Source of the DNA: Neglectibacter sp. X58
Lineage (GTDB): Bacteria > Bacillota > Clostridia > Oscillospirales > Acutalibacteraceae
DNA: 64,000 nt
Assembly: GCF_009936035.1 (NCBI RefSeq)
Contig: NZ_QWEO01000011.1
Location: forward strand, 1-64,000
Direction of reading: 5' to 3'
The first letter of the stretch is position 1, and each line of letters starts with the position of its first letter. Of the stretch, positions 32,926-41,693 are shown in pieces. The position numbers and the translations under genes are program-made. The notes under the pieces are model-generated. The model saw nothing but the letters and a program-made list of their open reading frames with translations. It made no database searches and was not told where the DNA came from.

Positions 32926-33622
32926 ATATAAAATTATGGTCGTGGACGACGAGCCGGATATTCTGGACCTGCTTGGAAAGTCTTTGAATATGGAGGGATT
33001 TCCTGCCGTCATAAAAGTTGATACAGGAATAAAAGCGGTAAACACCTGCAAAGAAATACAGCCGGATATCATTATTTTAGATGTTATGCTGCCGGATATT
33101 GACGGCTATGAGGTATGTAAACAGATCCGGCAGTTCTCCCACTGCCCCATTCTGTTCCTTTCCTCCAAAAATGATGAATTAGATAAAATCCTGGGCCTGG
33201 CTGTGGGCGGCGACGATTATGTTACCAAGCCTTTCAGCCCCAAAGAAATTGCTTACAGGGTGAAAGCGCAGCTGCGCCGCATGGAATATAAGAGAAACCC
33301 TCCAGGCAACCAGACAATAGAAATCGGTGCGTTGACGATTGATACGGATGGCTGCAGGGCGCTCAAAGACGGCAGGGACCTGGAACTGACTGCCAGGGAA
33401 TTTGAAATACTGCAATACTTAGCGGAAAATAAAGGACGGGTTATCAGCCGCGAGCGTTTATATGAAGCGATCTGGAACGAGGACAGCTTCGGCTGCGATA
33501 ATACGGTCATGGTCCATATCCGGCACCTGCGCGAGAAAATGGAAAGCGACCCTACCACACCGCAATATCTTATCACAATGAAAGGCTTAGGCTATAAGCT
33601 GGTAAATCCTTATGAAAAATAA
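32918..33622 (+). CDS. OmpR-family response regulator
   Basis: 234 residues. Receiver with VVDDEPDIL, phospho-Asp in IIILDVMLPDIDGYEV, SSKNDELD and VTKPFSPKE. Winged helix with RVISRERLYEAIWNEDSFG and KGLGYKLVNPYEK. Overlaps both the HTH gene and the kinase. The 11-bp repeats at 35083-35100, ahead of the transporter genes, are the probable target. Confidence 0.95.
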   Translation: MNEYKIMVVDDEPDILDLLGKSLNMEGFPAVIKVDTGIKAVNTCKEIQPDIIILDVMLPDIDGYEVCKQIRQFSHCPILFLSSKNDELDKILGLAVGGDDYVTKPFSPKEIAYRVKAQLRRMEYKRNPPGNQTIEIGALTIDTDGCRALKDGRDLELTAREFEILQYLAENKGRVISRERLYEAIWNEDSFGCDNTVMVHIRHLREKMESDPTTPQYLITMKGLGYKLVNPYEK

Positions 33623-35039
33623 AAAGAATTTCAACCCGTTCTTCCGGATGGTCCTGCTCCTGTCAATGACATTATTGATTGGTGTTATCACGGCAATCGG
33701 CCTGTTCTATTATATGTTCTCGATCCCGGAACCGGAAGGGATGAGCCTCGCCCATTGGCCGCAGACTTTTACAGACAATTTTTCTTCCTGGACAAGCTAT
33801 GAGGGCGGAGAACTCTCCATAGAACAGATCGGACTTGACCGTCTGGACGAATATGGTTTATGGATCCAGTTTGTGGATGAATCCGGGCAGGAAATTTTCT
33901 CCCATAACAAACCTGCCGGGTATCCTTTAAAATATTCTGCTTCCGAACTGCTGGCTCTTAGCTCCAGCGACTATCAAAACGGATATACGGTATTTGTAAA
34001 CAGTCTGGAGGGCTCCGATGAAGTCTGTAGCTATATCATAGGATTTCCTTATGATATAGGAAAGTATATGCTACATTACAACGGCGGCAGAGTTGCAAGG
34101 CTCTCCCCCATAGCAAGAATAATTATTCTTGCTGCTTTAAGCTCCCTTATTATTGTCGTGCTTGTTTACGGTTTTTGGCTCTCACGGAAATTGTCAGGCA
34201 TTACAAAGGGCATCAAAAATATCTCCCTCCGTACCTACCAGCCATTAAAAGAAAACGGAATGTTCAGCGAAATCTACGGTGCCCTGAACAAAATGGACAG
34301 GGACATACACCGCGCCGACCAAATAAGCGAAGAAACAGAAACAACGCGCCGGGAATGGATTGCAAATATCACCCATGACCTGAAAACACCCCTGTCCCCG
34401 ATCAAAGGCTATGCAGAATTGCTGGCCAACGATTCCGATAAGGAGAAACAGGCAATACAGGAATATGCCTCTGTTATCCTAAAGAACATCAACCATACCG
34501 AAAACCTGATTAATGATTTAAAACTGACTTATCAGTTGGATTCCGGCTATATACCGTACAATCCTCAAAAAATTCGTATTACGCGCTGTGTCAAAGAATG
34601 GGTAATTGATATTATCAATGATCCTGCTTTTTCAGACCGGGATATTGCGTTTGAAAGTAATGTACCGGAATTGTATGCCGATATTGATTCTGCCCTATTT
34701 CGGCGCGCCGTTACGAATCTGATTTTGAACGCTCTCACCCATAACCCTGCTGAAACAAAAGTAAGCGTTACACTTGACACGGATAAAAACGGCAGTATTC
34801 TGCTATCTGTCCGTGATAACGGAAATGGGCTGAGCGAATCAGAACAATCAAAGCTGTTTGAGCGATATTACCGTGGGACAAATACAAAAGAAAAGCCAGA
34901 AGGAAGCGGACTGGGGCTTGCCATAGCGGAGCAAATTGTAACACTTCATGGTGGTGAGATTACAGTCAAAAGCCAGCTGGGTATTGGAACAGAATTTATC
35001 ATCCATGTTCCATGTAAAAATAGAGTAGCTGCAAATTAA
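33612..35039 (+). CDS. Sensor histidine kinase
   Basis: 475 residues. Membrane segments at about 12-34 and 172-194 enclose a 135-residue extracytoplasmic sensor region; a HAMP-like linker follows. H-box REWIANITHDLKTPLSPIKG, N-box TNLILNALTHNPAET, G-box GSGLGLAIAEQIV. It overlaps the regulator gene by 11 bp. The downstream ABC transporter suggests an antimicrobial or signalling peptide stimulus. Confidence 0.93.
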   Translation: MKNKKNFNPFFRMVLLLSMTLLIGVITAIGLFYYMFSIPEPEGMSLAHWPQTFTDNFSSWTSYEGGELSIEQIGLDRLDEYGLWIQFVDESGQEIFSHNKPAGYPLKYSASELLALSSSDYQNGYTVFVNSLEGSDEVCSYIIGFPYDIGKYMLHYNGGRVARLSPIARIIILAALSSLIIVVLVYGFWLSRKLSGITKGIKNISLRTYQPLKENGMFSEIYGALNKMDRDIHRADQISEETETTRREWIANITHDLKTPLSPIKGYAELLANDSDKEKQAIQEYASVILKNINHTENLINDLKLTYQLDSGYIPYNPQKIRITRCVKEWVIDIINDPAFSDRDIAFESNVPELYADIDSALFRRAVTNLILNALTHNPAETKVSVTLDTDKNGSILLSVRDNGNGLSESEQSKLFERYYRGTNTKEKPEGSGLGLAIAEQIVTLHGGEITVKSQLGIGTEFIIHVPCKNRVAAN

Positions 35040-35082
35040 GGTTTCCTTATTCATGTCCATGCTTTTTGGACATAGAGGTATC

Positions 35083-35100
35083 TTAAGATTAAATTAAGAT
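35083..35100 (+). promoter_or_regulatory. 11-bp direct repeats and promoter of the ABC transporter genes
   Basis: TTAAGAT at 35083 and 35094, 11 bp apart, the spacing bound by OmpR-type regulators. A TATGCT -10 at 35131-35136 lies downstream with a weak -35, as in an activated promoter. Transcription would run into the ABC genes at 35196. Confidence 0.6.
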
Positions 35101-35195
35101 AGGGAAAAGTCCAGACTAAGATGGGTGGTTTATGCTATTAAGCATAGGCCGCCTTATTTTTATGCCTATGTAAAATATATCAGGAGGATTATTGT

Positions 35196-36092
35196 ATGCA
35201 GTTACAATTAAAAAACTTATGTAAGCAGTACGGAACAAAGTGTGCTGTGAATCATGTAAATGCAAGCCTTTCACCCGGAGTATACGGACTGCTGGGAGCA
35301 AACGGCGCCGGTAAAACAACACTTATGAGAATGATATGCGGTGTTTTAAAGCCCTCTTCCGGCAGCATCCGCCTAAACGGCAAAAGCATTGAAGAATTAG
35401 GCGAAAGGTACTATTCCCATTTAGGGTACATGCCACAGGATTTCGGCTTTTATCCCGATTTTACAGCCCGTGAATTTATGCTGTATATGGCGGCGGTAAA
35501 AGGGCTTGACGCCAAAACGGCAAAACAACGGACAGAGCATCTGCTTCATATGGTAAACCTGCAGGATGTGGCAAACAAAAAAGTCAAATCCTATTCCGGC
35601 GGAATGAAGCAGCGTTTGGGCATCGCCCAGGCGGAGCTGAACCATCCCTCGATTTTGATACTGGATGAACCCACTGCCGGGCTTGATCCCAAGGAGCGGG
35701 TACGTTTCCGCAACCTCATATCCGATTTTGCAAAAGAGAAAATTGTTATCCTGTCCACGCACATCGTATCGGATGTTTCCTATATCGCCGACTACATTTT
35801 GATGATGAAAAGCGGACAATTCTTGCTTGGAGAACCCATGGAAACAGTTACAGACCATATCAAAGGGAAGGTCTGGGAAATCTTGATTGACAATCGGGAA
35901 GTCCCAAAATACAGCCGGAATTTTTCTGTTGTAAACCTACACCACGAAAACAATATGGTCCGGCTGCGTATTGTGAGCGATACCGCACCGGCGGCAGATG
36001 CAGTTACTGTAGAGCCAAGCTTAGAGGATCTGTTCCTTTATCATTTCGGAGAAGACGCACAGAGCGAAAGGAGCGATGATTATGTTGATTAA
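35196..36092 (+). CDS. ABC transporter ATPase
   Basis: 298 residues with AGGAGG upstream. Walker A GANGAGKTT, Q-loop GYMPQDFGFY, signature YSGGMKQRLGIA, Walker B ILILDEPTAGLD, switch His STHIVSD. The CcmA/bacitracin-exporter type, with an extra C-terminal 70 residues. Followed by the permease with an 11-bp overlap. Confidence 0.92.
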   Translation: MQLQLKNLCKQYGTKCAVNHVNASLSPGVYGLLGANGAGKTTLMRMICGVLKPSSGSIRLNGKSIEELGERYYSHLGYMPQDFGFYPDFTAREFMLYMAAVKGLDAKTAKQRTEHLLHMVNLQDVANKKVKSYSGGMKQRLGIAQAELNHPSILILDEPTAGLDPKERVRFRNLISDFAKEKIVILSTHIVSDVSYIADYILMMKSGQFLLGEPMETVTDHIKGKVWEILIDNREVPKYSRNFSVVNLHHENNMVRLRIVSDTAPAADAVTVEPSLEDLFLYHFGEDAQSERSDDYVD

Positions 36093-37308
36093 ATATGAAT
36101 TCTTAAAAATCCTGCGAAAAAAATCCACCATTATCGTCATGGCGGTCAGCCTGTTATTAACGGCATTCCTGTTCGGGCTGCCCATCCTGCAGTACCAGAC
36201 CTATAACCAGGATGGTGTAATCAAAGGGTCTGAGGGCATTGCTTATACAAAAAGCCAGTATCAGGATATATCCGTACCGATTACTGACGAATATGTAGAA
36301 AAAACAATCACAGAATATCAAAAGCTCTTTGAGAATCCCGACAATGTAGGTTATGACGGCAGCGAAAAATTCCTGATTGGCGACGCATACTGGAATTTTG
36401 TGGCTCCCAGGGAAAAACAGCTTAGCATAATCGCCTCTGCATATGATTCCCCCGGTGAAAATTCCGGTTTTAATAAACTGCCCGAACTGGATCTGGCAAA
36501 CGGGGCTAATTTTTATCAGGCAAGGGATGAAAAAGTAGAATCGCTCCTGAACACACCATCCAGGGATCTTTCAACGGAGCAAAAAGAATACTGGAGCAAT
36601 ATGAGCAGCAAGGTGGAGACGCCCCTGCAATATGGATATCACGAAGGCTGGGAAATCATCATGAGCAGCTTTGAACTGCTGATGTTCGCCCTGCTGGCTG
36701 TCTGCATTGTGATAGCGCCTGTCTTTTCCGGTGAATATCAGGCTGGCACAGATGCCGTCATCCTGTCCGGCAAATATGGCAAGACCAAACTGGTAACAGC
36801 AAAAATTATATCGTCTATACTGTTTGGCGTCCTTGCATTCACGCTGCATGTTATCGTCGCTTTCGGTCTGCCCCTTGCGGCTTTCGGGGCAGATGGATGG
36901 AACCTGCCTTTACAGGTTGCAGGACTCACAATCCCATACCCATTTACCTTCCTGCAGGCGACCCTGATCAACTTGGGCGTTATTTATCTGGTACTGCTTG
37001 CCATGATCGGACTGACGCTGCTGCTGTCTGCCAAAATGAAAAGCCCTTACCTTGTGCTGGTCGTACTCGTGCCCGTGCTTTTTATCCCGCTGTTCCTCAC
37101 CCCAAGCGGGGCAACCGGGGCATACAACCTGACTTTGTTCCTGCTGCCTTATCGTTCCGTCATGCCGGAAATTGGTAAATATATTTCCTATCAGATTGGC
37201 GGGCTGGTTCTTGACGCCCTTTCCATGAGGGCCATCCTGTATGCCGTCCTGACGGCAATTATGCTGCCACTTGCAAAGCTGGGCTTCAAGAAGCACCAGG
37301 TTGCGTGA
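36082..37308 (+). CDS. ABC-2 type permease
   Basis: 408 residues from the ATG at 36082 (AAAGGAG upstream). A first membrane helix (residues 15-33) is followed by a large extracytoplasmic domain of about 160 residues, then five further helices, the design of ABC-2 exporters with an outside loop. Pairs with the ATPase. Substrate unknown; the two-component context favours a peptide. Confidence 0.85.
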   Translation: MLIKYEFLKILRKKSTIIVMAVSLLLTAFLFGLPILQYQTYNQDGVIKGSEGIAYTKSQYQDISVPITDEYVEKTITEYQKLFENPDNVGYDGSEKFLIGDAYWNFVAPREKQLSIIASAYDSPGENSGFNKLPELDLANGANFYQARDEKVESLLNTPSRDLSTEQKEYWSNMSSKVETPLQYGYHEGWEIIMSSFELLMFALLAVCIVIAPVFSGEYQAGTDAVILSGKYGKTKLVTAKIISSILFGVLAFTLHVIVAFGLPLAAFGADGWNLPLQVAGLTIPYPFTFLQATLINLGVIYLVLLAMIGLTLLLSAKMKSPYLVLVVLVPVLFIPLFLTPSGATGAYNLTLFLLPYRSVMPEIGKYISYQIGGLVLDALSMRAILYAVLTAIMLPLAKLGFKKHQVA

Positions 37309-37317
37309 GGTGCAGAT

Positions 37318-37692
37318 ATGAAGAGAAAAAAGACTATCATTTTCGGCGGCATTTTGCTTATAATCGCTGCCTGCGCAATTGGTTTGTTTACGCAGTCTCC
37401 AAAATGGTCGCAAAGATCCTTTGAGGCGGTTGTAAAAGAAACCGTCACACAGTCTAACGGTGAAATCCGCCTCATCGTCGAACGTACCACGGAGATTTAC
37501 GGCGATCCCATCAATTCACTTGGCATCGGCAAGGATACAAAGTTACTTGATTCAGACGGAAAAAGCATCTCCACAAAAGATATTCCTTCTGGCAGTTCTG
37601 TCAAAGTCACAGTGGAAGATGCATTTAATGAGGAAAAACCATTTTACTATCCTGTTGTGTATGAAATCAGACTGATTCATTCAGACAAATAG
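37318..37692 (+). CDS. Membrane-anchored small protein of the ABC operon
   Basis: 124 residues. One N-terminal membrane anchor (residues 7-25) and a small extracytoplasmic beta domain (FEAVVKETVTQSNGEIRLIVE, SSVKVTVEDAFNEE, YYPVVYEIRLIH). It resembles DUF3221-like OB-fold secreted proteins, but that match is by eye. Starts 9 bp after the permease stop, so in the same transcript. Confidence 0.65.
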   Translation: MKRKKTIIFGGILLIIAACAIGLFTQSPKWSQRSFEAVVKETVTQSNGEIRLIVERTTEIYGDPINSLGIGKDTKLLDSDGKSISTKDIPSGSSVKVTVEDAFNEEKPFYYPVVYEIRLIHSDK

Positions 37693-37800
37693 GATTCTAA
37701 ATGGAAAGAGGCGATAGCAAGAAAAAAGAAATAACTCCTTACAAAATATTTGAACATAAAATTGAATATTTGGCATCCTATTCAGAAAGCATGAATAATG

Positions 37801-37843
37801 AAAGCCCTGATACTCCACAATTGAATGCGGATATCAGGGCTTT
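37801..37843. terminator. Hairpin, copy 2 of the repeat bracketing the module
   Basis: Perfect 12-bp stem AAAGCCCTGATA/TATCAGGGCTTT. The loop sequence is nearly that of copy 1 at 32599. It separates the plus-strand transporter operon from the minus-strand sortase and can serve both. Confidence 0.75.
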
Positions 37844-37852
37844 ATCTATTTC

Positions 37853-38629
37853 CTATTCTGTAATTCTTCCAACCAATACAAACCTCGCATTATCGAATTC
37901 ATAGCTGCAGGTGGATAGCGTCACAATGCGGTCTGTGACTGCGAAAGTAACTTCGCTTTCAAAATACGAGCGTTCTTCTGCTGCCTCCAGCCAGTCTCCA
38001 AATTCTTTATCCGAGCCGAGAGCAATTTCCCAAGCTTTGTCACTGACACTCGCCACATAACCGGCAAAGATTTCAATCCGGATGTTCTTTTCCGGCGTCA
38101 GGAGCAATACGATCGGGTGTGCATCATAAAACTCCTGCTTCTTATATTCCGTCAGTCCAGAAAACATGGTACCATTTTTCATATGATGCCCATAGATAAT
38201 GCTGTGTCGGTCTGAGAAATCCGATGTATTCCGGCTGTCCAGAAAGATACATCCGGAGCTGTTCCATTTTCCATTGAATAAATGCTTCAAGTAATATTGG
38301 TTATCCGATCCCTGCACAACCGGATAATTGATTTCTGTGCCCTCAATATAAATCCACGCAACAATATCCGGATTGATTCCGGATAGAGCAGTAAAATCTA
38401 CGGCCGGCCAGCTGACATCAGACTCACTTTCTCCAGACTGACTTTCATTCTCCTGGCCATTGCTATCGTCTTCAGGTTCCTCCTCTATCGAAACATACTG
38501 CTCTATATCAGTATAGGAAGAGTCGCCCTCTTCATACTCGCTAAGCTGCCGATAAACCTGGAAGGCGCCTAAAGCAAAAATTCCTGTAAAAAATAAAATG
38601 AGTATGGCATATAATCTTTTCTTTTTCAT
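37853..38629 (-). CDS. srtB: Class B sortase
   Basis: 258 residues. N-terminal membrane anchor (7-25), an acidic linker rich in Glu/Ser, then the sortase core with INPDIVAWIYIEGTEINYPVVQG, the catalytic His in IIYGHHMKNG, Cys in TLSTCSYEF and Arg in ARFVLVGRI. Class B enzymes attach proteins to peptidoglycan or pilin substrates. It follows a tyrosine recombinase by 6 bp; no sortase substrate with a C-terminal signal is seen in the window. Confidence 0.93.
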   Translation of the reverse strand: MKKKRLYAILILFFTGIFALGAFQVYRQLSEYEEGDSSYTDIEQYVSIEEEPEDDSNGQENESQSGESESDVSWPAVDFTALSGINPDIVAWIYIEGTEINYPVVQGSDNQYYLKHLFNGKWNSSGCIFLDSRNTSDFSDRHSIIYGHHMKNGTMFSGLTEYKKQEFYDAHPIVLLLTPEKNIRIEIFAGYVASVSDKAWEIALGSDKEFGDWLEAAEERSYFESEVTFAVTDRIVTLSTCSYEFDNARFVLVGRITE

Positions 38630-38635
38630 AGTCCT

Positions 38636-39466
38636 TCACAGCCGGTTGGCTTTATCTTTCATCTCCTTTGCGGTAGGATTACTGTAAATTAAAGTTGTCT
38701 GGACATTACTATGTCCTGCCTGGTTGGCAACCTCATGGATGGAATAACCACTCTCCAGCGCGTTGGAACAAAAATAATGCCGCAGCGTCTTTGGCGTAAT
38801 CACATCCGAATACTGGTTAAATATCTGGTTGATCCGTGAGGGATTCAGTTTCCCGCTCTGGCGGCTGACAAACAGATAGGGACTGTCTGAGTCCCGCACC
38901 TTCAGGTATTCCCGGATAGCGTGAACAGTTTTATCATTGAGATAGACTAACCGATGTTTATCGCCCTTGCCGACGATACAAATCTCCTTTGCCGTCAGAT
39001 CAATCTGGCTTAATTTCAGATTCACACATTCGCTGCGACGGATTCCGGAGTAAGCATAAAGCGTGACTATGCAAAAATCCCGTTTACTGCCACTCTCCAG
39101 AAGTCGCTGGCGGAATGCCTCCACATCCTTTTTCTCCACCGTGCAGGGACTGGCATACTGAATCTGGATTTTCATAAAATCACTGTCCAGTACCGCAGTT
39201 TCCGTTTGCCTGCCGTTCGTAATCAAATACTCATTCAAACTCCGCAAGGAAGACAGATGATGGTTCACGGTCTTCGGATGATATCCTCTCACATTACGCA
39301 TATAAGAAATATATTCCAAAACATTAGCCCTGTGCAGCAGCTTAGGCTCATCCCCAAAACTGTCCCTGCACCAAGCCATGAACAATTTTGCGTCCCGCAA
39401 ATATGCTGTCGCTGTATTTTCTGATTTTCCCAGATCCAATAAATAATCTTTGAACCCATTCAACAT
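38636..39466 (-). CDS. Tyrosine recombinase paired with the sortase gene
   Basis: 276 residues from the ATG at 39466 (GGAGG 9 bp upstream). SAM-like N-terminal domain (SENTATAYLRDAKLFMAWC) and catalytic Arg in YSGIRRSECVNLKL, Lys in GKGDKHRLVYL, GHSNVQTT His and the Tyr in LIYSNP. The conserved HxxR box reads PKTLRHYF, with Lys in place of the first His, an accepted variant. The operon with srtB may control invertible or integrated surface-protein DNA. Confidence 0.9.
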   Translation of the reverse strand: MLNGFKDYLLDLGKSENTATAYLRDAKLFMAWCRDSFGDEPKLLHRANVLEYISYMRNVRGYHPKTVNHHLSSLRSLNEYLITNGRQTETAVLDSDFMKIQIQYASPCTVEKKDVEAFRQRLLESGSKRDFCIVTLYAYSGIRRSECVNLKLSQIDLTAKEICIVGKGDKHRLVYLNDKTVHAIREYLKVRDSDSPYLFVSRQSGKLNPSRINQIFNQYSDVITPKTLRHYFCSNALESGYSIHEVANQAGHSNVQTTLIYSNPTAKEMKDKANRL

Positions 39467-39523
39467 AAGCATCGCCTCCTACTTACATTACACGGATGAG
39501 AATCTTATATTACAACCCGATTT

Positions 39524-39575
39524 GATTGTGTTGAACTTAATTTTCATAGACTTGGCACCGATTGTGTTGAACTCA
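39524..39575. repeat. Pair of 16-bp direct repeats before the recombinase gene
   Basis: GATTGTGTTGAACTTA (39524) and GATTGTGTTGAACTCA (39560), 15 of 16 identical, 36 bp apart, 58 bp from the recombinase start. They could be operator or arm-type binding sites. Nothing else is seen in 39467-39700. Confidence 0.6.
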
Positions 39576-39709
39576 GAACTGATTTTTGGCCAACCACAAA
39601 CGCTCAGTTAAACATAATTGCTATTATATTTAACTGATAATTTTACTCATTTCCGTGCATACTATGCAGGATGCCTTTGAAAGAAATACTGGTAAAGTCT
39701 GTCTTAACT

Positions 39710-39767
39710 GTTTCATCAATACTTGACAAGTTTCATATATGGTGATATACTTAAAATCGAATGAAAC
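39710..39767 (+). promoter_or_regulatory. Promoter and inverted repeats of the AbiE-like operon
   Basis: TTGACA (39723-39728), 17 bp, TATACT (39746-39751) with an upstream TG, a near-consensus promoter. GTTTCAT occurs at 39710 and 39730 and inverted (ATGAAAC) at 39761, flanking the promoter. AbiEi-type antitoxins repress their own promoter through inverted repeats, which fits. Confidence 0.65.
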
Positions 39768-39802
39768 AATCCGTGACCAACGCTTCAGAGAGGAGAACAA
39801 AT

Positions 39803-40780
39803 ATGCTGGATTTTTTGAAAACAGTATTTGGAGACTGCATTGGCGTTTCCGAATATTCCTTCCCGGATAAAACCCCGGTATATATCAGGGACGGGTACAA
39901 ACTGCAGCAGCTGATATGGAACAACAATCCATGCGTCCTGTTATCTCCCAGAACTGCATCCTGGCGTCTCCCGACTTTAAAAAAACAATTAAAGAACTTT
40001 CAGGAGATCTGCGAGTTTCCATGCGCCCTTTATCTTGAGGGAATGACCGCACCGCAGCGCCGCAACCTCATAGAAAACAACATACCCTTTGTATCTTCCT
40101 CCCAGCAGGTATATCTCCCGTTTTGGGGATGCTCTTTCTTTGAAAAGTTTAAAGTAGATGCTCCCGTTGCGGATAAAATGGCGCCGGGAACCCAGCTGGT
40201 TTTCCTATATCTTTATTACTTGGAAAACACCGGGAAGGTCAACCTTACGCAAATTGCAAATGACCTTCAGCTTTCCAAAGCAACCTGTAACCGTGCCATC
40301 AATGATCTGGCAGCATGTGGGCTGATAGAACAGCACGCGGAAGGCAGGATTAAATGGATTACCCCCGCCTATGAAAAGCCCGAATATCTCAAAAAGGGAT
40401 TTGCACGCCTGAAATCTCCGGTGGAGAGGTACATCTATATAAAAACCCCTGCAGAACCCGGCTGGCCCAAAAGCGGCTTGTTGGCGCTGGCCGATATATC
40501 AATGGTTGGCGCCGACGAGCACGACGGTGCGGCAGCAATATGCAAAAAGGACAGCGCAGGCATTCCGACCAATGCCATTATCTCCAAGCGTGAGTTTGAG
40601 GATTTTGGCGGATATGTAACCGAAGTATGGAGCTATGATCCGACACTGTTCGCCGATGGCGGCCGTGTAGATGATATTTCACTACTGCTGAGTCTCAATA
40701 ACAGCAGTAATGAGCGCATTCAGATGGGGCTTGACGAAATAAGGGAAAAGCATCAATTACCCATCAAAGACGAAGAATAG
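39803..40780 (+). CDS. HTH protein, AbiEi-like antitoxin candidate
   Basis: 325 residues from the ATG at 39803 (GAGAGGAG upstream). A winged HTH sits near residues 125-175 (LTQIANDLQLSKATCNRAINDLAACGLIEQHAEGRIKWI). The N-terminal 110 residues (TPVYIRDGYKLQQLIW) and the C-terminal part (DDISLLLSLNNSSNERIQMGLDEI) have no motif I know. It lies 14 bp before a nucleotidyltransferase gene. In type IV AbiE systems an HTH protein of this kind neutralises the transferase and represses the operon. Confidence 0.65.
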   Translation: MLDFLKTVFGDCIGVSEYSFPDKTPVYIRDGYKLQQLIWNNNPCVLLSPRTASWRLPTLKKQLKNFQEICEFPCALYLEGMTAPQRRNLIENNIPFVSSSQQVYLPFWGCSFFEKFKVDAPVADKMAPGTQLVFLYLYYLENTGKVNLTQIANDLQLSKATCNRAINDLAACGLIEQHAEGRIKWITPAYEKPEYLKKGFARLKSPVERYIYIKTPAEPGWPKSGLLALADISMVGADEHDGAAAICKKDSAGIPTNAIISKREFEDFGGYVTEVWSYDPTLFADGGRVDDISLLLSLNNSSNERIQMGLDEIREKHQLPIKDEE

Positions 40781-40794
40781 GGAGTAAGGGATAT

Positions 40795-41556
40795 ATGGTA
40801 AACGGTATCGACATTTTCAAAAATCATTTCAGCGAATACAAAGAGCAGTATACAGTAATCGGCGGTTTTGCCTGCGACCTGCTTATGTCTGATGCAGGTC
40901 TTGACTTCAGACAGACCGTAGATATTGATATGGTACTGATTGTTGAGGCTCTTACAACCGATTTTGCAAAAGCATTCTGGGAATTCATTGATGCCGGTGG
41001 ATATCAGGCAAGACAGCGCAGCAACGGCATACCTGAGTTTTATCGCTTTGTAGAGCCTGCCAACCCATCTTATCCTAAGATGATCGAATTATTCTCCAGG
41101 CCGCAAAGCAATGTGAAGCTGCATGCTGATACCCATCTTATGCCGTTACATATAGATGATGAAGTATCCAGCCTGTCGGCTATCCTGCTTAATGATGATT
41201 ATTATAATTTCCTGCTGGCCGGCAGAGCCGAGGCAAATGGCGTTTCTATCCTGGATGCCGAGCATATCATTCCTCTGAAAATGAAAGCCTGGCTGGATCT
41301 CAAAGATAAAAAAGCGCAGGGAATGCATGTCAATTCCCGTGACATCAGAAAGCATCGCCTGGATGTCTTCCGGTTATTCCCGCTTGTGAGAGAAGATATT
41401 AAAATCACTGTTCCTGCTGCCGTTGGCGAAGATATACAATCATTTATTGAGCAAATGAGTGAAACGGAAATGCGTTTAGAAGACATCGGCATTTCCCGCA
41501 GCAAAGATTCAATCCTTGATATTTATAGAAATATGTATACAGCAGAGAATGTTTAA
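40795..41556 (+). CDS. Nucleotidyltransferase, AbiEii-like toxin candidate
   Basis: 253 residues with AGGGAG upstream. VIGGFACDLLM and VDIDMVLIVE form the GG...DxD core of the DNA polymerase beta-like nucleotidyltransferase fold. EHIIPLKMKAWLDLKDKKAQG with RDIRKHRLDVFRLFP is the AbiEii-like second motif. Toxic members add nucleotides to tRNA or proteins and block phage growth. Paired with the upstream HTH protein. Confidence 0.75.
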   Translation: MVNGIDIFKNHFSEYKEQYTVIGGFACDLLMSDAGLDFRQTVDIDMVLIVEALTTDFAKAFWEFIDAGGYQARQRSNGIPEFYRFVEPANPSYPKMIELFSRPQSNVKLHADTHLMPLHIDDEVSSLSAILLNDDYYNFLLAGRAEANGVSILDAEHIIPLKMKAWLDLKDKKAQGMHVNSRDIRKHRLDVFRLFPLVREDIKITVPAAVGEDIQSFIEQMSETEMRLEDIGISRSKDSILDIYRNMYTAENV

Positions 41557-41567
41557 ACCATGACAGG

Positions 41568-41678
41568 GTGGCTGAGAAAGTGATTGAGAGGGTGACTGAG
41601 AACCGAACCGCAATTTCTCATGCCATTTCTAATGTCCTCAATCAACAAAAACTGCTGTCTCAATTTGCATACTTCTGA
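41568..41678 (+). pseudogene. Short fragment of an unidentified gene
   Basis: A 36-codon frame (VAEKVIERVTENRTAISHAIS to LLSQFAYF) with no start signal, between the nucleotidyltransferase and an XRE gene. The helical, charged sequence looks like the C-terminal end of a larger deleted gene; I cannot say which. Confidence 0.3.
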
Positions 41679-41693
41679 ATAGGAGGCAAACGA

